Shown: positions 17,987 through 28,900 of the stretch, one piece after another
How positions within the stretch are numbered: position 1 is the first letter of the stretch
How the letters are laid out: every line of letters starts with the position of its first letter
From: Symsagittifera roscoffensis
Lineage: Eukaryota > Xenacoelomorpha > Acoela > Convolutidae
NCBI RefSeq assembly: GCF_963678635.1
Contig: NW_026971110.1
Location: 1-36,326, forward strand
DNA length: 36,326 bases
Direction of reading: 5' to 3'
Program-made: the position numbers and the translations under genes
Notes under the pieces: generated by a model
Database searches by the model: none
What the model was told of the DNA's origin: nothing
What the model saw: the letters and a program-made list of their open reading frames with translations, nothing else

Positions 17987-19580
17987 AATCCGGAAGGGTC
18001 AGCTGATTTGCGCTCAATTCGGAAGGGTCCTGGGTGAAGACCGATCCGGCAAGCAGTACAAGGAGCAACAAGAAGGGGCTCAACGACAACAACAATCGAC
18101 TGTTGGGTATCGTTAACAAGTTTTGTATCCCTTTTGGTACAAAAAGTAAGATAGTAATCTGTGGGGGGCTCGACAGTGCTGCACTGTAGTGACCCTTCAC
18201 CGAACTGCGAATATCCGAGTTAAGCACCTTAATTCGGATAATAAACAAACCCGGAGGGGTATAGTATTACTAATATTATTATTTATATAGCCTATATTAA
18301 TAGTCTTATATCGTTTTTCAGTGAAAAACAACGAAAACAGACCGGTTTTTAGGGTCAAAATAGCGATATTTTGATCCCCCCACAAGTCGCGATTTTTGAG
18401 ATATCGATATTTTTTGAAACGGAAAAAAGCGCTAAGTTAGTGTGTTACATCGTAACTGCACTACTGTAATAAGTAGAACCGGTTAACTTTAGTTCGGAAG
18501 TGGTTGGAACTAGTTTGGTACAAAAAACCAAATTTTCCCATTTTTTGATAGTAAGAAACACTATAAAATCAGAAAATTTTTTGAAATCTTTGAGTTAGGA
18601 CAGTAAAAATAGTTGATCGGACAACGTCCACTGGTGAATCTACGAGTTTTAAAACCCGCTACCCGAAAGCCTTCCGGGTTGCAGAGAAATCGAACATAAC
18701 GTGTTTGATTTGGTGGATTCATCAATCCGGAGGGGTCCAGGTAGCATAGTTTTTCGCAAAATTTTTCTACAAAAGCGTTTTAGATCGGGTCTTTTGCATT
18801 GAACTAGAAGAGTATAGGCCTTCTGAGCTCAGATCAATAATTTTTAGGTCGAAAGGACCAGATTTGCAGAAAAAGCTAGGCGGAACCTATAAGAGAGAAA
18901 ATTTTTGAGTTTGGAAGAAAGACGTTTTAGTTAATAACTTTGGAACTACTGAGCATATTGAGTTGATCTTGGTACCAATAGATCAGAAATTAGCAGAACT
19001 TACTAGTAGGAAAGAGAATTACTCGAAAAAGCGAGCGAGAAAATTATTTTGAGATTGTTTTTAGCAAATTACACAAATCCGGAGGGGTACACCCTTCACG
19101 TTTTATAAATTTTTCTAAAAAACCCTTATACCCCTACCAAAAGTTGATAGCGATTGAACTAAGTAACTTAAGACAGTTCTAGACAAAAAGGGAGGGCTGA
19201 AGGCACAAGACAACCATAATAGAGTCGAAATTAGGCAAGTGATAAGACCCTTCACCGTTAGTGTGAATTGTCAAATAAGTGCCTTAACTTCAATCCGGAG
19301 GGGTCTAGGAAAGGACCCTATACCCTTCCCAGTTAATTCAAACAGCATAAAAGCAACGCAGAACGTATCCGGAGGGGTATAAGCTGAAATTAAGAAAACT
19401 ACGAAAAGCTACTTTGACAGAGCTAAGGGCTCCCAATCCGGAGGGGTCGGAATTTTTCAAAGTCAGAGGGGTCCGAATCCGGAGGGGTCTACTATTAACT
19501 AACTCGGAGGGGTCCCAATCCGGAGGGGTCTATATTCTGACAGTCCGGAAGGGTCATAACTGTGCGAATCCGGAGGGGTA
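17987..19580. repeat. Array of AATCCGGAGGGGT-type motifs
   Basis: At least 13 direct copies and several inverted or variant copies, unevenly spaced. Three stretches (18190-18260, 18669-18737, 19246-19305) repeat the LTR arrangement: a CCTTC-containing half-site, ~40-55 bp of related spacer, then the direct motif. This is not a tandem satellite, because spacers differ in length and sequence. Confidence 0.8.
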
Positions 19581-20368
19581 TCATTTTATTAAGGACTTAG
19601 GTAAACGAAAGAAAGACTAAAAAGCGAGAGGTATTAGGTTATTAATACACAGGCTAGGTATCAGTGACTGCACTGGTAACTTGCCTTTCAAAAAGAACCA
19701 GACTAATACAAAACAGGTCCGAACTCGGATATTCGCGACACTAAGTCTAAATTAAAAAGAGCGTGACTCATTGGTGTGGATTGAAACATAATACGTTTTT
19801 GGGAAAAGTGACTGCCCTGAGGATTTTAATAGCTCTAGCTCGGGCAGTCCGAAGGCAGAGTAGGTAACACAGTACTCGGTGGGTGAAATAGACGCCCACT
19901 TGAGAAAATTACTGCCTTCAAAGTTTTGTCTGTTTGGTGCAGCACCAAGCAGGGAAAGCTTTTTCTTTAAAAGAAAGGTTCGACTATTGTACTGCGACCG
20001 ACTAAGAGTACAAGACACATACGTTTTTTTTATATATACATTCATATTGTGTCAAAATATATTTTTTTTTTGTTTTTTTTTTTATTTTAAATCAACCTAA
20101 ACTGTGCTTGATTGGGTAGTGAGTACACTATCTTTTAAAATTGACTGATAACATCATATTGTGCTAGTTTCCAGATCTTTGGACCGATAATCGGCTAGTG
20201 TGAATAAATTTTATACAAACTTTACTCTGACAACATTCAGGGATTCGTGGTCACTATTTAGTAGAATCTGGTGAAATTTATTGTGTTGTGTCATTATTAT
20301 TGTTAATAAAACTATAAGGTCTCTAGCAATTGAGTCAAGAGTGGGCATAGGAAAGTGACAAATAAAGA

Positions 20369-23300
20369 ATGAGTTTAGACAAGTCAAGGATACCAAAACG
20401 AGGTAATAGCTCTAGGAAATTCATACCTGAAAAGCAAAGAAAAACGATGACCGATCCTTTTGTGGATTGGATCAAGCGAACCCGGTCCGATAAAGAGGAG
20501 ACGGTTTCAGGCAGGATGGTTGAAACGAGAAGTCAGAAGACCTCAGAAGAGCGAAGAGAACTGTTAGAAGTGGAGGTCACTACGGACCATACCATGAACG
20601 ACAACCAGGGAGTAAATGGACTGGAAGGGAGAGGCAGAAGGCTGGCGAGTGAATCTACTCCGGTAGAACAAGGCCATGATTTTGCCACTTCCACCGGGAC
20701 ATTGGATCGAGAGGAGATGTCGGAACTGTCCGACATCTCAACTGAAGTAACGGCAACTAGAAGATCTCCGACAGACAACACTATGATGGCAAGCGGAACT
20801 GGGAAACAAACAACCTCATCATCGTTCTCAGAAAGAATGATGAACACCTTCGGAAACATCTTTCCATTCAGCATGGGAGGAGGAGCAGGAAACGATGGTG
20901 AGTCCCAGGAGGAAGAGGATGAAGAGGAGCAAGGGGACTTTGGATCTCAAGTCAGCCTCAATAGTTCGATCCAGGAGAGTGAGGCACACGTCGGAAGAGA
21001 GACTGGAACCATGGATAAATTTGGTGTAGTGACAACGATAAGCAAAGAGGCAAACACACCGGGCCAGTCAAAGGACTTCGCGATTAGGACAAGTTCGGAG
21101 CCACAACCTGGAGAGAGTAGAACCAGAGGGCTTGGCAACGCGTTAATGGATCCTGAATTAAATAATGAAAAGACGTTGAAGCAGAGAGTCAAGGCCCGGA
21201 TCTCGACAAGCACGAAGTTACCTGGCTCCGACAGGGTTACACCGCCACTAGTGACGCCACTCGTGGATAACGGGGCAGCACTAGAAGAAGCCTTAAACAA
21301 CATAGTGGGCAGTTTAGGAGAACAAAATGAACAGATGTCGATAAGGATGAGTGAACTAGAAAGAGCAGTTCACATTGAAAGAGAAAGTCTGCGGGAAGAA
21401 ATAAACCGCAACAGACAAGAAGTTGACAGAAGCGAAAAACGCTTGAAAGAAAGAACGGACGAACATATGACGAGGAACTTGTCGCGAATGACAAGAGAGG
21501 CGGAACAGAGGGAGTTACGCTTAAGAGCCGACATGGAGAAGTTAAGAATTCAGCAAGAGCAGTCTCTTGGGTCTCTTGACACAAAGATAGACGCGATGAT
21601 GGAGAGGCGAACTCAGGCTATCATGGATAGGTTGGACGGGCTACTGAGCAGCAAGAGTGGACCAAAAGAAGGAGAACCGAACTCGGGAGGTCCCAGCAGG
21701 GAACCGAGGGTGAACTTCAGTGAACATCAGAGGAGAAAGACGTATGGATCCACTAGAGGCAGGGGCAGTTCATCAGGCTATGCCACAAGGGGCAATGCAG
21801 CATGGGGCCCGAACAGTAGAGCAAGTTCAACGGGGAACAGACAAACCTCTAATGAACGACCAACGCAAGGCACACATGCGACTGGGAGAAGCGATTCTAG
21901 CAACATGGGGCATACAAGCCCGAGGAGGAGTCATATGGGCCAAGCGGGAAACGCTCATGGTGATTCGGATTGCAGGGATGCACCGCACACAGAGCCTTCG
22001 ACAAGGTGTGAGGACACTCAAGCGGGACACTCAAGGGATGCTACGGCAATGGCCACAGCATTTGAACCCCTGAACAGGTCTTTAGAGACATTCCTGACGA
22101 GGTTATCAAGAACCAATGAACGCAGTGAGAAGTCCAGAAGAGTCTTTAAGAAACCAAGATGCTACAAAGACGAATCTGATGGCTGTATTGATACCTGGAT
22201 AGAGGTAATGAAGCTGCATTTCGAGGAAGAGGACTTGTCGGAGAGACAGGAATGCAGCGCGCTCACCAGCAACTTAGAAGGGACAGCCCTGAACTGTGTC
22301 ATGGCCAAGAAACAGTATCAACGTGACACTGCAGAGAAAATCTTCGAAATCTTGTTAAACCGTTTCGGATCAGGGGTGCAGGGGCACCAGGCGATGATGC
22401 GCTTCGAGAAACGGAGGCAACGAGAAGATGAAACAATAGACAAGTTTCTCGATGATTTGGAAATGCTAAGAAGACGCAGCCAACCGGATGAGTCAAACCG
22501 AAGGATGAACCTGGCCGTAGCCTCAAAATTCATCGATGGTGTGAAAAATGATGAACTTCGTACGATGCTAGCAACGCATTACACACCACTATCAACTAAT
22601 GCGCCAACACCGGAGGAGTTGAGGCTCAAATCAAAAGAGTATCTTTTGTTGAAACCTCCTTCGAGATCTGGATATTACAAGAACAATTATGGCAAGTTTA
22701 ACAACGGACCCGCAAACCAAGGGAACAATTGGTATACACCGAGGGATGATATGGACAAGAGACGTTCTTGTGCTAATTGCAGTTCAACAGACCATCATGT
22801 GTCAGCATGCCCAGCTTACAAACAAGGCATGAAAGCAATAGGCTTTAGCCTCGAGGACGAAGATGCGTCAGAGTTGGATCATGAGGATTTCATGAGAGGA
22901 GTAATTGCGAAATTCGGCCCGAGGTGTTTCTTTTGTAACTTGGAAGGTCATTTTAAATCAGATTGTCCGCAATTCTGGGATGCAGTGGCAGACATCAAGC
23001 ATCCAAGACATGAAGAAGCTTTTTCAGGAGTGAAAGCCAGCAAGGCTCGACTTTTGAGTGAAGCGGAGGCACGCAGAAAGGATAAACCTCAAGAGCTGGT
23101 AGCAAAGAAGATGCAAGCGGTAACAGAGGAAGCACGTGAACCGGAACCAGCAACTGCGGCCGATGACTTCAAAATCGATTATAGGGCAGCTGCGAGGGAT
23201 GCTATAAATAGGGTACAGCAGGAACTAGTGACGAAAGAGATTGAGCAAAAGGTGAAACTCGAGCTGGAGAATGAAAAATTACAGGAGCAACTGAACGCCT

Positions 23301-25282
23301 TTGAAGCAACGGAAGTTGAAGAGGCAAAAGCACCAAGAAGCTTGAGCATGAAACTTAATGTTATCTCTGGTCAGAGGTTCGGTATGGCACCGCAAGGAAG
23401 TAAAATACAGTCGATAATCTCGGTGGCAGGGCATCAGGTAATCAGAAATCTGAGTGAACCGTCTGAGTTCACTTTGATGCATTTGGACACATATGCAGAC
23501 TATCTGAGGCAGATGGAGCCACGCACCGAGTCGAGGGCTGTGAGGGCACTACTGACCACGGGTGGCCCTCGCATGAAGAAACTTCATGGACGCTACCTAG
23601 AAGTCTATGGGCCGTATCAAGTGATGCTGAACGTGGATGGGATCAGTATCTACACCAGGACTTATGTAACAACAGATGATGACCAAATAGGGCAGATCTA
23701 TTTGGGTGAAGAGGAACTCAAAGTCCGCAGGATAGGCCATGACGCCATGATGGAACAAGACGCGGTACACATTGGATATGAAGCAGATGTGAGAGCACAC
23801 CTGCTCGACACCAACGGAACAAAAATCGGAGTCACAGGGCTTCTGGACACAGGAGCGGTAGTGAGTGTGATGCCGATAAAAACTTGGGAAAGAATGGGCT
23901 TCACGCGGGAAGATCTGATTCCAGCGAATCTCCGACTGGCTGCAGCCAATCGAGGAGCTATCTACGTAGCCGGAAGAACACCAATAACGGTCCTCCACAT
24001 GGGAGGACGGGATCTTTGGATGAGCTTCCTGGTGGTAGAGAATCTGGACGACGCCGACCAATTCATCTTGGGCAGAGATTTTGTCAGGAATTTTGACGTG
24101 ATGATTGACTTGAACAACGGTCTATTACGGATTAGAAGCCCAGACCGAAAGTATGTTAAGAGACCAATCAATAGGATAATAACAGATGAAAATAAGGTAC
24201 CAGTTTTTTTGGATAGAAAAGTAAAGTTACAACCAGGACAGGCTGTAGTAGCAATTTTTAGAATGAGAAATTTAAATTCGTTAAGTGATAGCAAACAGGT
24301 TTGCTTAGTACCGAATCCAAATAGTCAGAGTTCGGTGATTTTAGGCCGGAGCTTCTCGGTAACGCGAAACGGACTGTGTGTCAGTGTGTTGTTGAACACA
24401 CTGGACACCACGGTTTCAATCCAGCGTGGAAAGAAGCTTGGCTACGCCTTGCCGATGAGGACCGACTATGAAGCGACAGAAAACTCGAAGAAATATAGTG
24501 TGAAAGACTGTCCTTATCATGCAAACAAAGATAAAATCTTAAAGAAAATTACTGAATTAAAATCTATTCATAAATTGTTTTCAATGAAATCCGAAACGGA
24601 CGACGGCTTATCAAGCTGCTCGAATTTTCCGGAACGCCCCTCGTCATATGAACTAGATTCCGACAAACCGGTTTTGCCAGAAATAGAACATTTGAAAGGA
24701 AAAATAGGGGAGGGAGATTTCGAAAAATTGCGAGACCTCCTAAATCGGAACGCCGAGGTATTTTCAAAACATAAGGCGGACATCGGTTGCTGTAACTTCG
24801 TCGAACACGAAATCGAACTAGAAGAGGGCGCCGTTCCCCATAGGGAAGGCGCAAGGCGAATGACGCCACATAAATCGGAAGCGTGCCGAGCGGAAATAGA
24901 AATGTTGCTCGAATACGACATGATAGAACCCTCGAAATCGCCATGGGCTTGCGGAGTAGTAATGGCGAAAAAGAAAGGGGGGCAGCTTAGATTTTGTTGC
25001 GACTTTCGTTACTTGAACGCGGTAACGATAAAAGATGCGTACCCGATACCGCGAATAGACGAGAGCCTATCTAAACTTGGTGATGCCAAGTTCTTCACCA
25101 CATTGGACTTAGGTTCTGCCTTCTGGCAGGTTCCTTTGCGGAAAAAGGATAGGGAAAAAACCGGTTTCGCGTGCGAATTGGGGTTGTACCAGTGGAAGAG
25201 GATGCCCTTCGGCTTGTGCAATGCAACAGCAACCTTTCAAAGGCTGATGGCTCAGGCTTTGACAGGAGTGACCAAAAAGTAA
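20369..25282 (+). CDS. gag-pol: Gypsy Gag-protease-RT polyprotein (stops just before YVDD)
   Basis: 1,637 residues from ATG. Order: disordered acidic N-terminus (~1-300); long coiled coil (~305-425); Gly/Ser/Arg-rich linker; Retrotrans_gag capsid domain (~595-745, WIEVMKLHFEEEDL to SKFIDGVKNDELRTML); two CCHC zinc knuckles (CANCSSTDHHVSAC ~800 and CFFCNLEGHFKSDC ~853); a second coiled coil (~945-1010); aspartic protease (LLDTGAVVSVMP ~1157, ILGRDF ~1233); RT with FTTLDLGSAFWQVP (~1575). The frame ends at TAA 25280-25282, seven codons before YVDD (25301-25312), and the same frame is open afterwards. The ~800 residues before the knuckles are unusually long for Gypsy Gag. Confidence 0.93.
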   Translation: MSLDKSRIPKRGNSSRKFIPEKQRKTMTDPFVDWIKRTRSDKEETVSGRMVETRSQKTSEERRELLEVEVTTDHTMNDNQGVNGLEGRGRRLASESTPVEQGHDFATSTGTLDREEMSELSDISTEVTATRRSPTDNTMMASGTGKQTTSSSFSERMMNTFGNIFPFSMGGGAGNDGESQEEEDEEEQGDFGSQVSLNSSIQESEAHVGRETGTMDKFGVVTTISKEANTPGQSKDFAIRTSSEPQPGESRTRGLGNALMDPELNNEKTLKQRVKARISTSTKLPGSDRVTPPLVTPLVDNGAALEEALNNIVGSLGEQNEQMSIRMSELERAVHIERESLREEINRNRQEVDRSEKRLKERTDEHMTRNLSRMTREAEQRELRLRADMEKLRIQQEQSLGSLDTKIDAMMERRTQAIMDRLDGLLSSKSGPKEGEPNSGGPSREPRVNFSEHQRRKTYGSTRGRGSSSGYATRGNAAWGPNSRASSTGNRQTSNERPTQGTHATGRSDSSNMGHTSPRRSHMGQAGNAHGDSDCRDAPHTEPSTRCEDTQAGHSRDATAMATAFEPLNRSLETFLTRLSRTNERSEKSRRVFKKPRCYKDESDGCIDTWIEVMKLHFEEEDLSERQECSALTSNLEGTALNCVMAKKQYQRDTAEKIFEILLNRFGSGVQGHQAMMRFEKRRQREDETIDKFLDDLEMLRRRSQPDESNRRMNLAVASKFIDGVKNDELRTMLATHYTPLSTNAPTPEELRLKSKEYLLLKPPSRSGYYKNNYGKFNNGPANQGNNWYTPRDDMDKRRSCANCSSTDHHVSACPAYKQGMKAIGFSLEDEDASELDHEDFMRGVIAKFGPRCFFCNLEGHFKSDCPQFWDAVADIKHPRHEEAFSGVKASKARLLSEAEARRKDKPQELVAKKMQAVTEEAREPEPATAADDFKIDYRAAARDAINRVQQELVTKEIEQKVKLELENEKLQEQLNAFEATEVEEAKAPRSLSMKLNVISGQRFGMAPQGSKIQSIISVAGHQVIRNLSEPSEFTLMHLDTYADYLRQMEPRTESRAVRALLTTGGPRMKKLHGRYLEVYGPYQVMLNVDGISIYTRTYVTTDDDQIGQIYLGEEELKVRRIGHDAMMEQDAVHIGYEADVRAHLLDTNGTKIGVTGLLDTGAVVSVMPIKTWERMGFTREDLIPANLRLAAANRGAIYVAGRTPITVLHMGGRDLWMSFLVVENLDDADQFILGRDFVRNFDVMIDLNNGLLRIRSPDRKYVKRPINRIITDENKVPVFLDRKVKLQPGQAVVAIFRMRNLNSLSDSKQVCLVPNPNSQSSVILGRSFSVTRNGLCVSVLLNTLDTTVSIQRGKKLGYALPMRTDYEATENSKKYSVKDCPYHANKDKILKKITELKSIHKLFSMKSETDDGLSSCSNFPERPSSYELDSDKPVLPEIEHLKGKIGEGDFEKLRDLLNRNAEVFSKHKADIGCCNFVEHEIELEEGAVPHREGARRMTPHKSEACRAEIEMLLEYDMIEPSKSPWACGVVMAKKKGGQLRFCCDFRYLNAVTIKDAYPIPRIDESLSKLGDAKFFTTLDLGSAFWQVPLRKKDREKTGFACELGLYQWKRMPFGLCNATATFQRLMAQALTGVTKK

Positions 25283-25984
25283 GGGAATCTCTTGATGTGC
25301 TACGTGGATGACGTAGTCATAGCGACACCGACCCTGGAGGATCACATTGACCGGCTCGATGAGGTCTTCGGATGTATGAAAAGAGCAGGCTTGAAATGCA
25401 AACCATCGAAATGTGAAATCCTTAGGGATTCGATCAAGTACCTGGGAAGAATGGTGGACCGGCATGGTGTGAGGCCAGATCCAGAAGCAGTAGAGGCTGT
25501 GCTGACAGGGAAAGCTCCTAGAACGGACACACAGCTCATGAGCTTCCTAGGATTTGCCAATTACTACCGTGAATTCATTAAAGGATATGCGGACAAGGTG
25601 TATCCGATGCAGAAGCTGATGCGCAACAAAGGGAAGAAGTTCGAATGGAACGATGAGGCACAAGTTGCTTTCGAGAACATAAAGCGGGAACTGTGCGAAG
25701 CGCCAGTGCTGGGCATGCCTACAGAAAAGGGCATGTATGTTCTCGACACAGACGCATCGGTGGTGGCCATCTCAGGAATCTTGCATCAAGAGCAAGAATG
25801 GAACGGAAGAACGGTTCTCCGTCCCATTGCATACGGCAGCAAGGTCTTGAGTGACACAGAGATGAAATATGGCGCACCGAAAGCAGAAATGTTTGCAGTA
25901 GTCACCTTCGTGGAAAAGTACCGTGCATACTTGGGCAGCGCTCCTTCAAGTTACGCGTGGACAACAGAGCGTTATCCTGGTTGA
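25283..25984 (+). CDS. pol: Gypsy Pol continuation: RT catalytic end and RNase H start (fragment)
   Basis: Same frame as the preceding ORF after the TAA. It carries the RT catalytic YVDD (25301-25312), the thumb and connection (FLGFANYYREFIKGYA) and the first RNase H motifs (LDTDAS, KAEMFAV). The frame is lost near 25946 where one base appears missing, and ends at 25982-25984. The RNase H motifs resume at once in the next frame. Together with the TAA this marks a damaged copy or assembly errors. Confidence 0.88.
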   Translation, partial: GNLLMCYVDDVVIATPTLEDHIDRLDEVFGCMKRAGLKCKPSKCEILRDSIKYLGRMVDRHGVRPDPEAVEAVLTGKAPRTDTQLMSFLGFANYYREFIKGYADKVYPMQKLMRNKGKKFEWNDEAQVAFENIKRELCEAPVLGMPTEKGMYVLDTDASVVAISGILHQEQEWNGRTVLRPIAYGSKVLSDTEMKYGAPKAEMFAVVTFVEKYRAYLGSAPSSYAWTTERYPG

Positions 25985-28900
25985 AGACCTACTCGATGGA
26001 TCAGAGTTATATTGGTAGATGGATAGTAAGATTGGATGGCTACCATATGATAATCGAACATAGAATGCGTGATAAACATCAGAATGCTGACAGTCTCAGC
26101 AAGAAAACTGAGTTCTATGAAAGATTGGAACAGAAGCAGGCCAATCAGGCGGAAGTAAAGGAGGGATTCTCGTTTCTGGACAAAGAAACTTATGAAGCGC
26201 TTCCCTTAACGAGATGGTTGGATAAGTCTGGACATCCAATTCTGGGGCATCCTGAGTTACCTGTAGAGAAAGCAGCCGAGATAAAGATCCTGTCAAGGGA
26301 GGACCCGGTCCCATTGGATCTGTTGCTGCGCTCGAACCTGGTCCAGCAGGAACTCTCTCGCATGAATATAAACAGCCTCTCATTATTGGATAAAACGGTG
26401 CAAGTCACACCACAAGTAATGCGGATGCTGGGTGGATTGTTAGAAAGAGAAGTGACCAGAGATGACCCCGAGTGGACAGCAGCAGTGGCATCGCTGACAG
26501 TCAGTGAGAAGGTGAAGATCATGCCGTCCAGACGACAACACGAAGAGAACGAGAGGGATTGTAGGACAATAGTTCAGCAACTAGTATCCTCAATACCCCA
26601 GGAGATTTTAACCAGTACTTCTTACGGACAGAAAGGACAGGAGAGCGGCAAGCAAAAGAAAACTGTCACCTTTGTAGACCGGGATAAAGAGGGTGAAGTT
26701 GTAGGAAAAAATCTGCCGCAAGACTATTTGTCCGGGGAGAAGGATAAGGAGAAAAACCAGCGATCACAAGATCAACACCCGGGACAAGTGAATTGGTCCG
26801 GGGAGTCCGAGATAGACGAGGAAATTCCTGATGAGAGACAGGACCCAGAGAACAAGGTTTTGTCCGGGGAGTTCAGGTGGATGCGAAGAAAGCACAGACA
26901 TGATCTGGAGGAGCGTGCAGTCTCCAGCACAACCTCTTCGACGGATGATGCTTCCCGAAACTCAGGAATGGACACCTATTCAGACAGGAACTCGAGTTTG
27001 GGATCCGAACTGTCAGAACTGGCGATACACACGCTACTAGTGGAAACTCGGGCGAGAGACCTGGACAGAGAGGTGTACCAGGATCCTGACAGTGATCGCT
27101 ACCTAATACCAAGCCAAAGAGTCTTTGACAACGCAGCGGATGACTTAGAAACAATAGCGGTATCGAAACGTTCGATAAGCCTGTTGCCGCAGAAAGAGGT
27201 AGTCAGGACTGACCTTCAGCCATTTGAACAAGAAACACAACCGTTGGCGAAGATTTGGTGCGTTAAGATGGAAGAAGACACACATCAGCCCAATGAGATG
27301 AATTGTCAAATGAAGGTCATGAAGACATATTTGAAGGCGAGGTACAGACTCTCGGACCTACTAAGGGCGCAAAGAAATGACCGCATGACAAGTAACCTAA
27401 AAAGGTGGATAGAAAACGGTGCACCAGACAAAGGTGACCTAGAAGAAGACAGCTATAGGATCCTGAGACAATACTTCATGCAGAAGGAGGGGAGATTGTA
27501 TCTGAACAAGGACGGGATCGTGGCTTGCAAGAGAAGAGAAGAAGACAAGGTCTTATACAAATATAACGCGATAGTGTTGCCACAACTCTATCAGACAGAA
27601 CTACTATTCAGGTCGCATGATCAGATGGGCCATCAAGGAATCGACAAAGTGTATCAGAGGATCCTGAAGCGCTTTGAGTGGCCTGGAATGAAAAAAGCAT
27701 GTGAGAAATGGGTAACAGCGTGCCTGTCATGCCAACAGGTCAAGGATCCAAGGAAATTACGATTTCCTCTACAATCGATTGAGTCGTCTGAATTCAACGA
27801 GGTCGTGCAGATAGATCACCAGAAGATATGCATGACAGACAGCGGTTATAACCAAGTCTTGGTCATGATAGATCACTTCACGAAGTATGCAGAGGCCGTG
27901 CCCTGCATAACTGCCTCGGCGGAAGAGACATGCGACCACCTGATAAATACATGGATAGCAAGACATGGTTGTCCAATGACGTTTCAATCGGACAATGGAA
28001 CAGCTTTCGTAGGCGAGCTTACGAAAGAGCTTATGAGACGGTCACAGGTCGCTCAGGCTCACTCCACGACATACCACCCTCAGACGAATGGCTTAGTGGA
28101 AAGACAGAATAGGACGTTAGTATCGATGCTGAGAGTATACTGTTCCAGGTATATGACCGATTGGGACAGATACCTTCCACAGGTGATGGGAGCTTACAAT
28201 AGCACGCAACACTCCACCACTGGGGTCAGTCCACACATGATGCTGACGGGACACGAGAAGTCTTTACCCTTGACATTCTTCTACCCAGAGTATGAGGGGA
28301 AGAAAACATCTCCACAGGTTTACGTGAGGGATGTGATCAGACGTCAACAGGAGTTGAACGATCTGTGTAGACGAAATACTCAGCAAGCACAGGCAAGGCA
28401 GATGAAAAGATTCGACAAGAAAGCAGCTGGTGCAAAAGCCTACTCGGTGGGAGACTACGTATGGGTATTTCAGAACGTTATACCACCGAAAGGAACAAAG
28501 AAGCTTCTAAAAAAGTGGAGGGGACCCTTCATGATTACGGAGGTGCACCAGGAGGGACGCTTTTATAGACTGAGTACTGGCCGGGCCGCCCACTACGAGA
28601 ACATCAAGCCACACAATCCATCGACAGAAGACTGGTGTATACCTGCAGACATGGAAGAAGGGGATTATTTAATGATGGATCCTGCTTGTGAGGTCAATGA
28701 AAAGGGCACCAGGGAGAAGAACGATGGAAACGAGGTCGTAGAGGAAGGTACGGATACACCATTGGACCTGGATCCAAACGAACAGATCGAAGCGGAAGAT
28801 GAAACCTTACCCTACGCAGAAGAGGATTGGCGGGATCCCGAACAGACAGAGGTTCCCAAGAACTTGGAACCAGATCTTCCGTTCACGATTCAGACTCGTC

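Larger units (their letters stand above)
17426..20368 (+). other. Gypsy element leader (2.9 kb, non-coding) with dispersed motif array
   Basis: No long plus-strand ORF. It holds an A-rich tract (17735-17805), a T-rich tract (about 20059-20090) and many copies of a 13-bp motif. Direct-orientation copies (AATCCGGAGGGGT type) lie near 17987, 18016, 18249, 18724, 19075, 19292, 19367, 19434, 19474, 19501, 19516, 19541 and 19566. Inverted or variant copies lie near 17577, 18191, 18669 and 19246. Density rises toward 19.3-19.6 kb. Confidence 0.75.

Noticed and set aside
17987-19580. CRISPR-like or satellite array
   Set aside because: Motif is short, spacing irregular, orientation mixed, and it lies within a eukaryotic retrotransposon leader.
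25280-25282. Programmed stop-codon readthrough at TAA
   Set aside because: It falls in the middle of the RT palm, not at a gag-pol border, and no known readthrough context is seen; a mutation is simpler.
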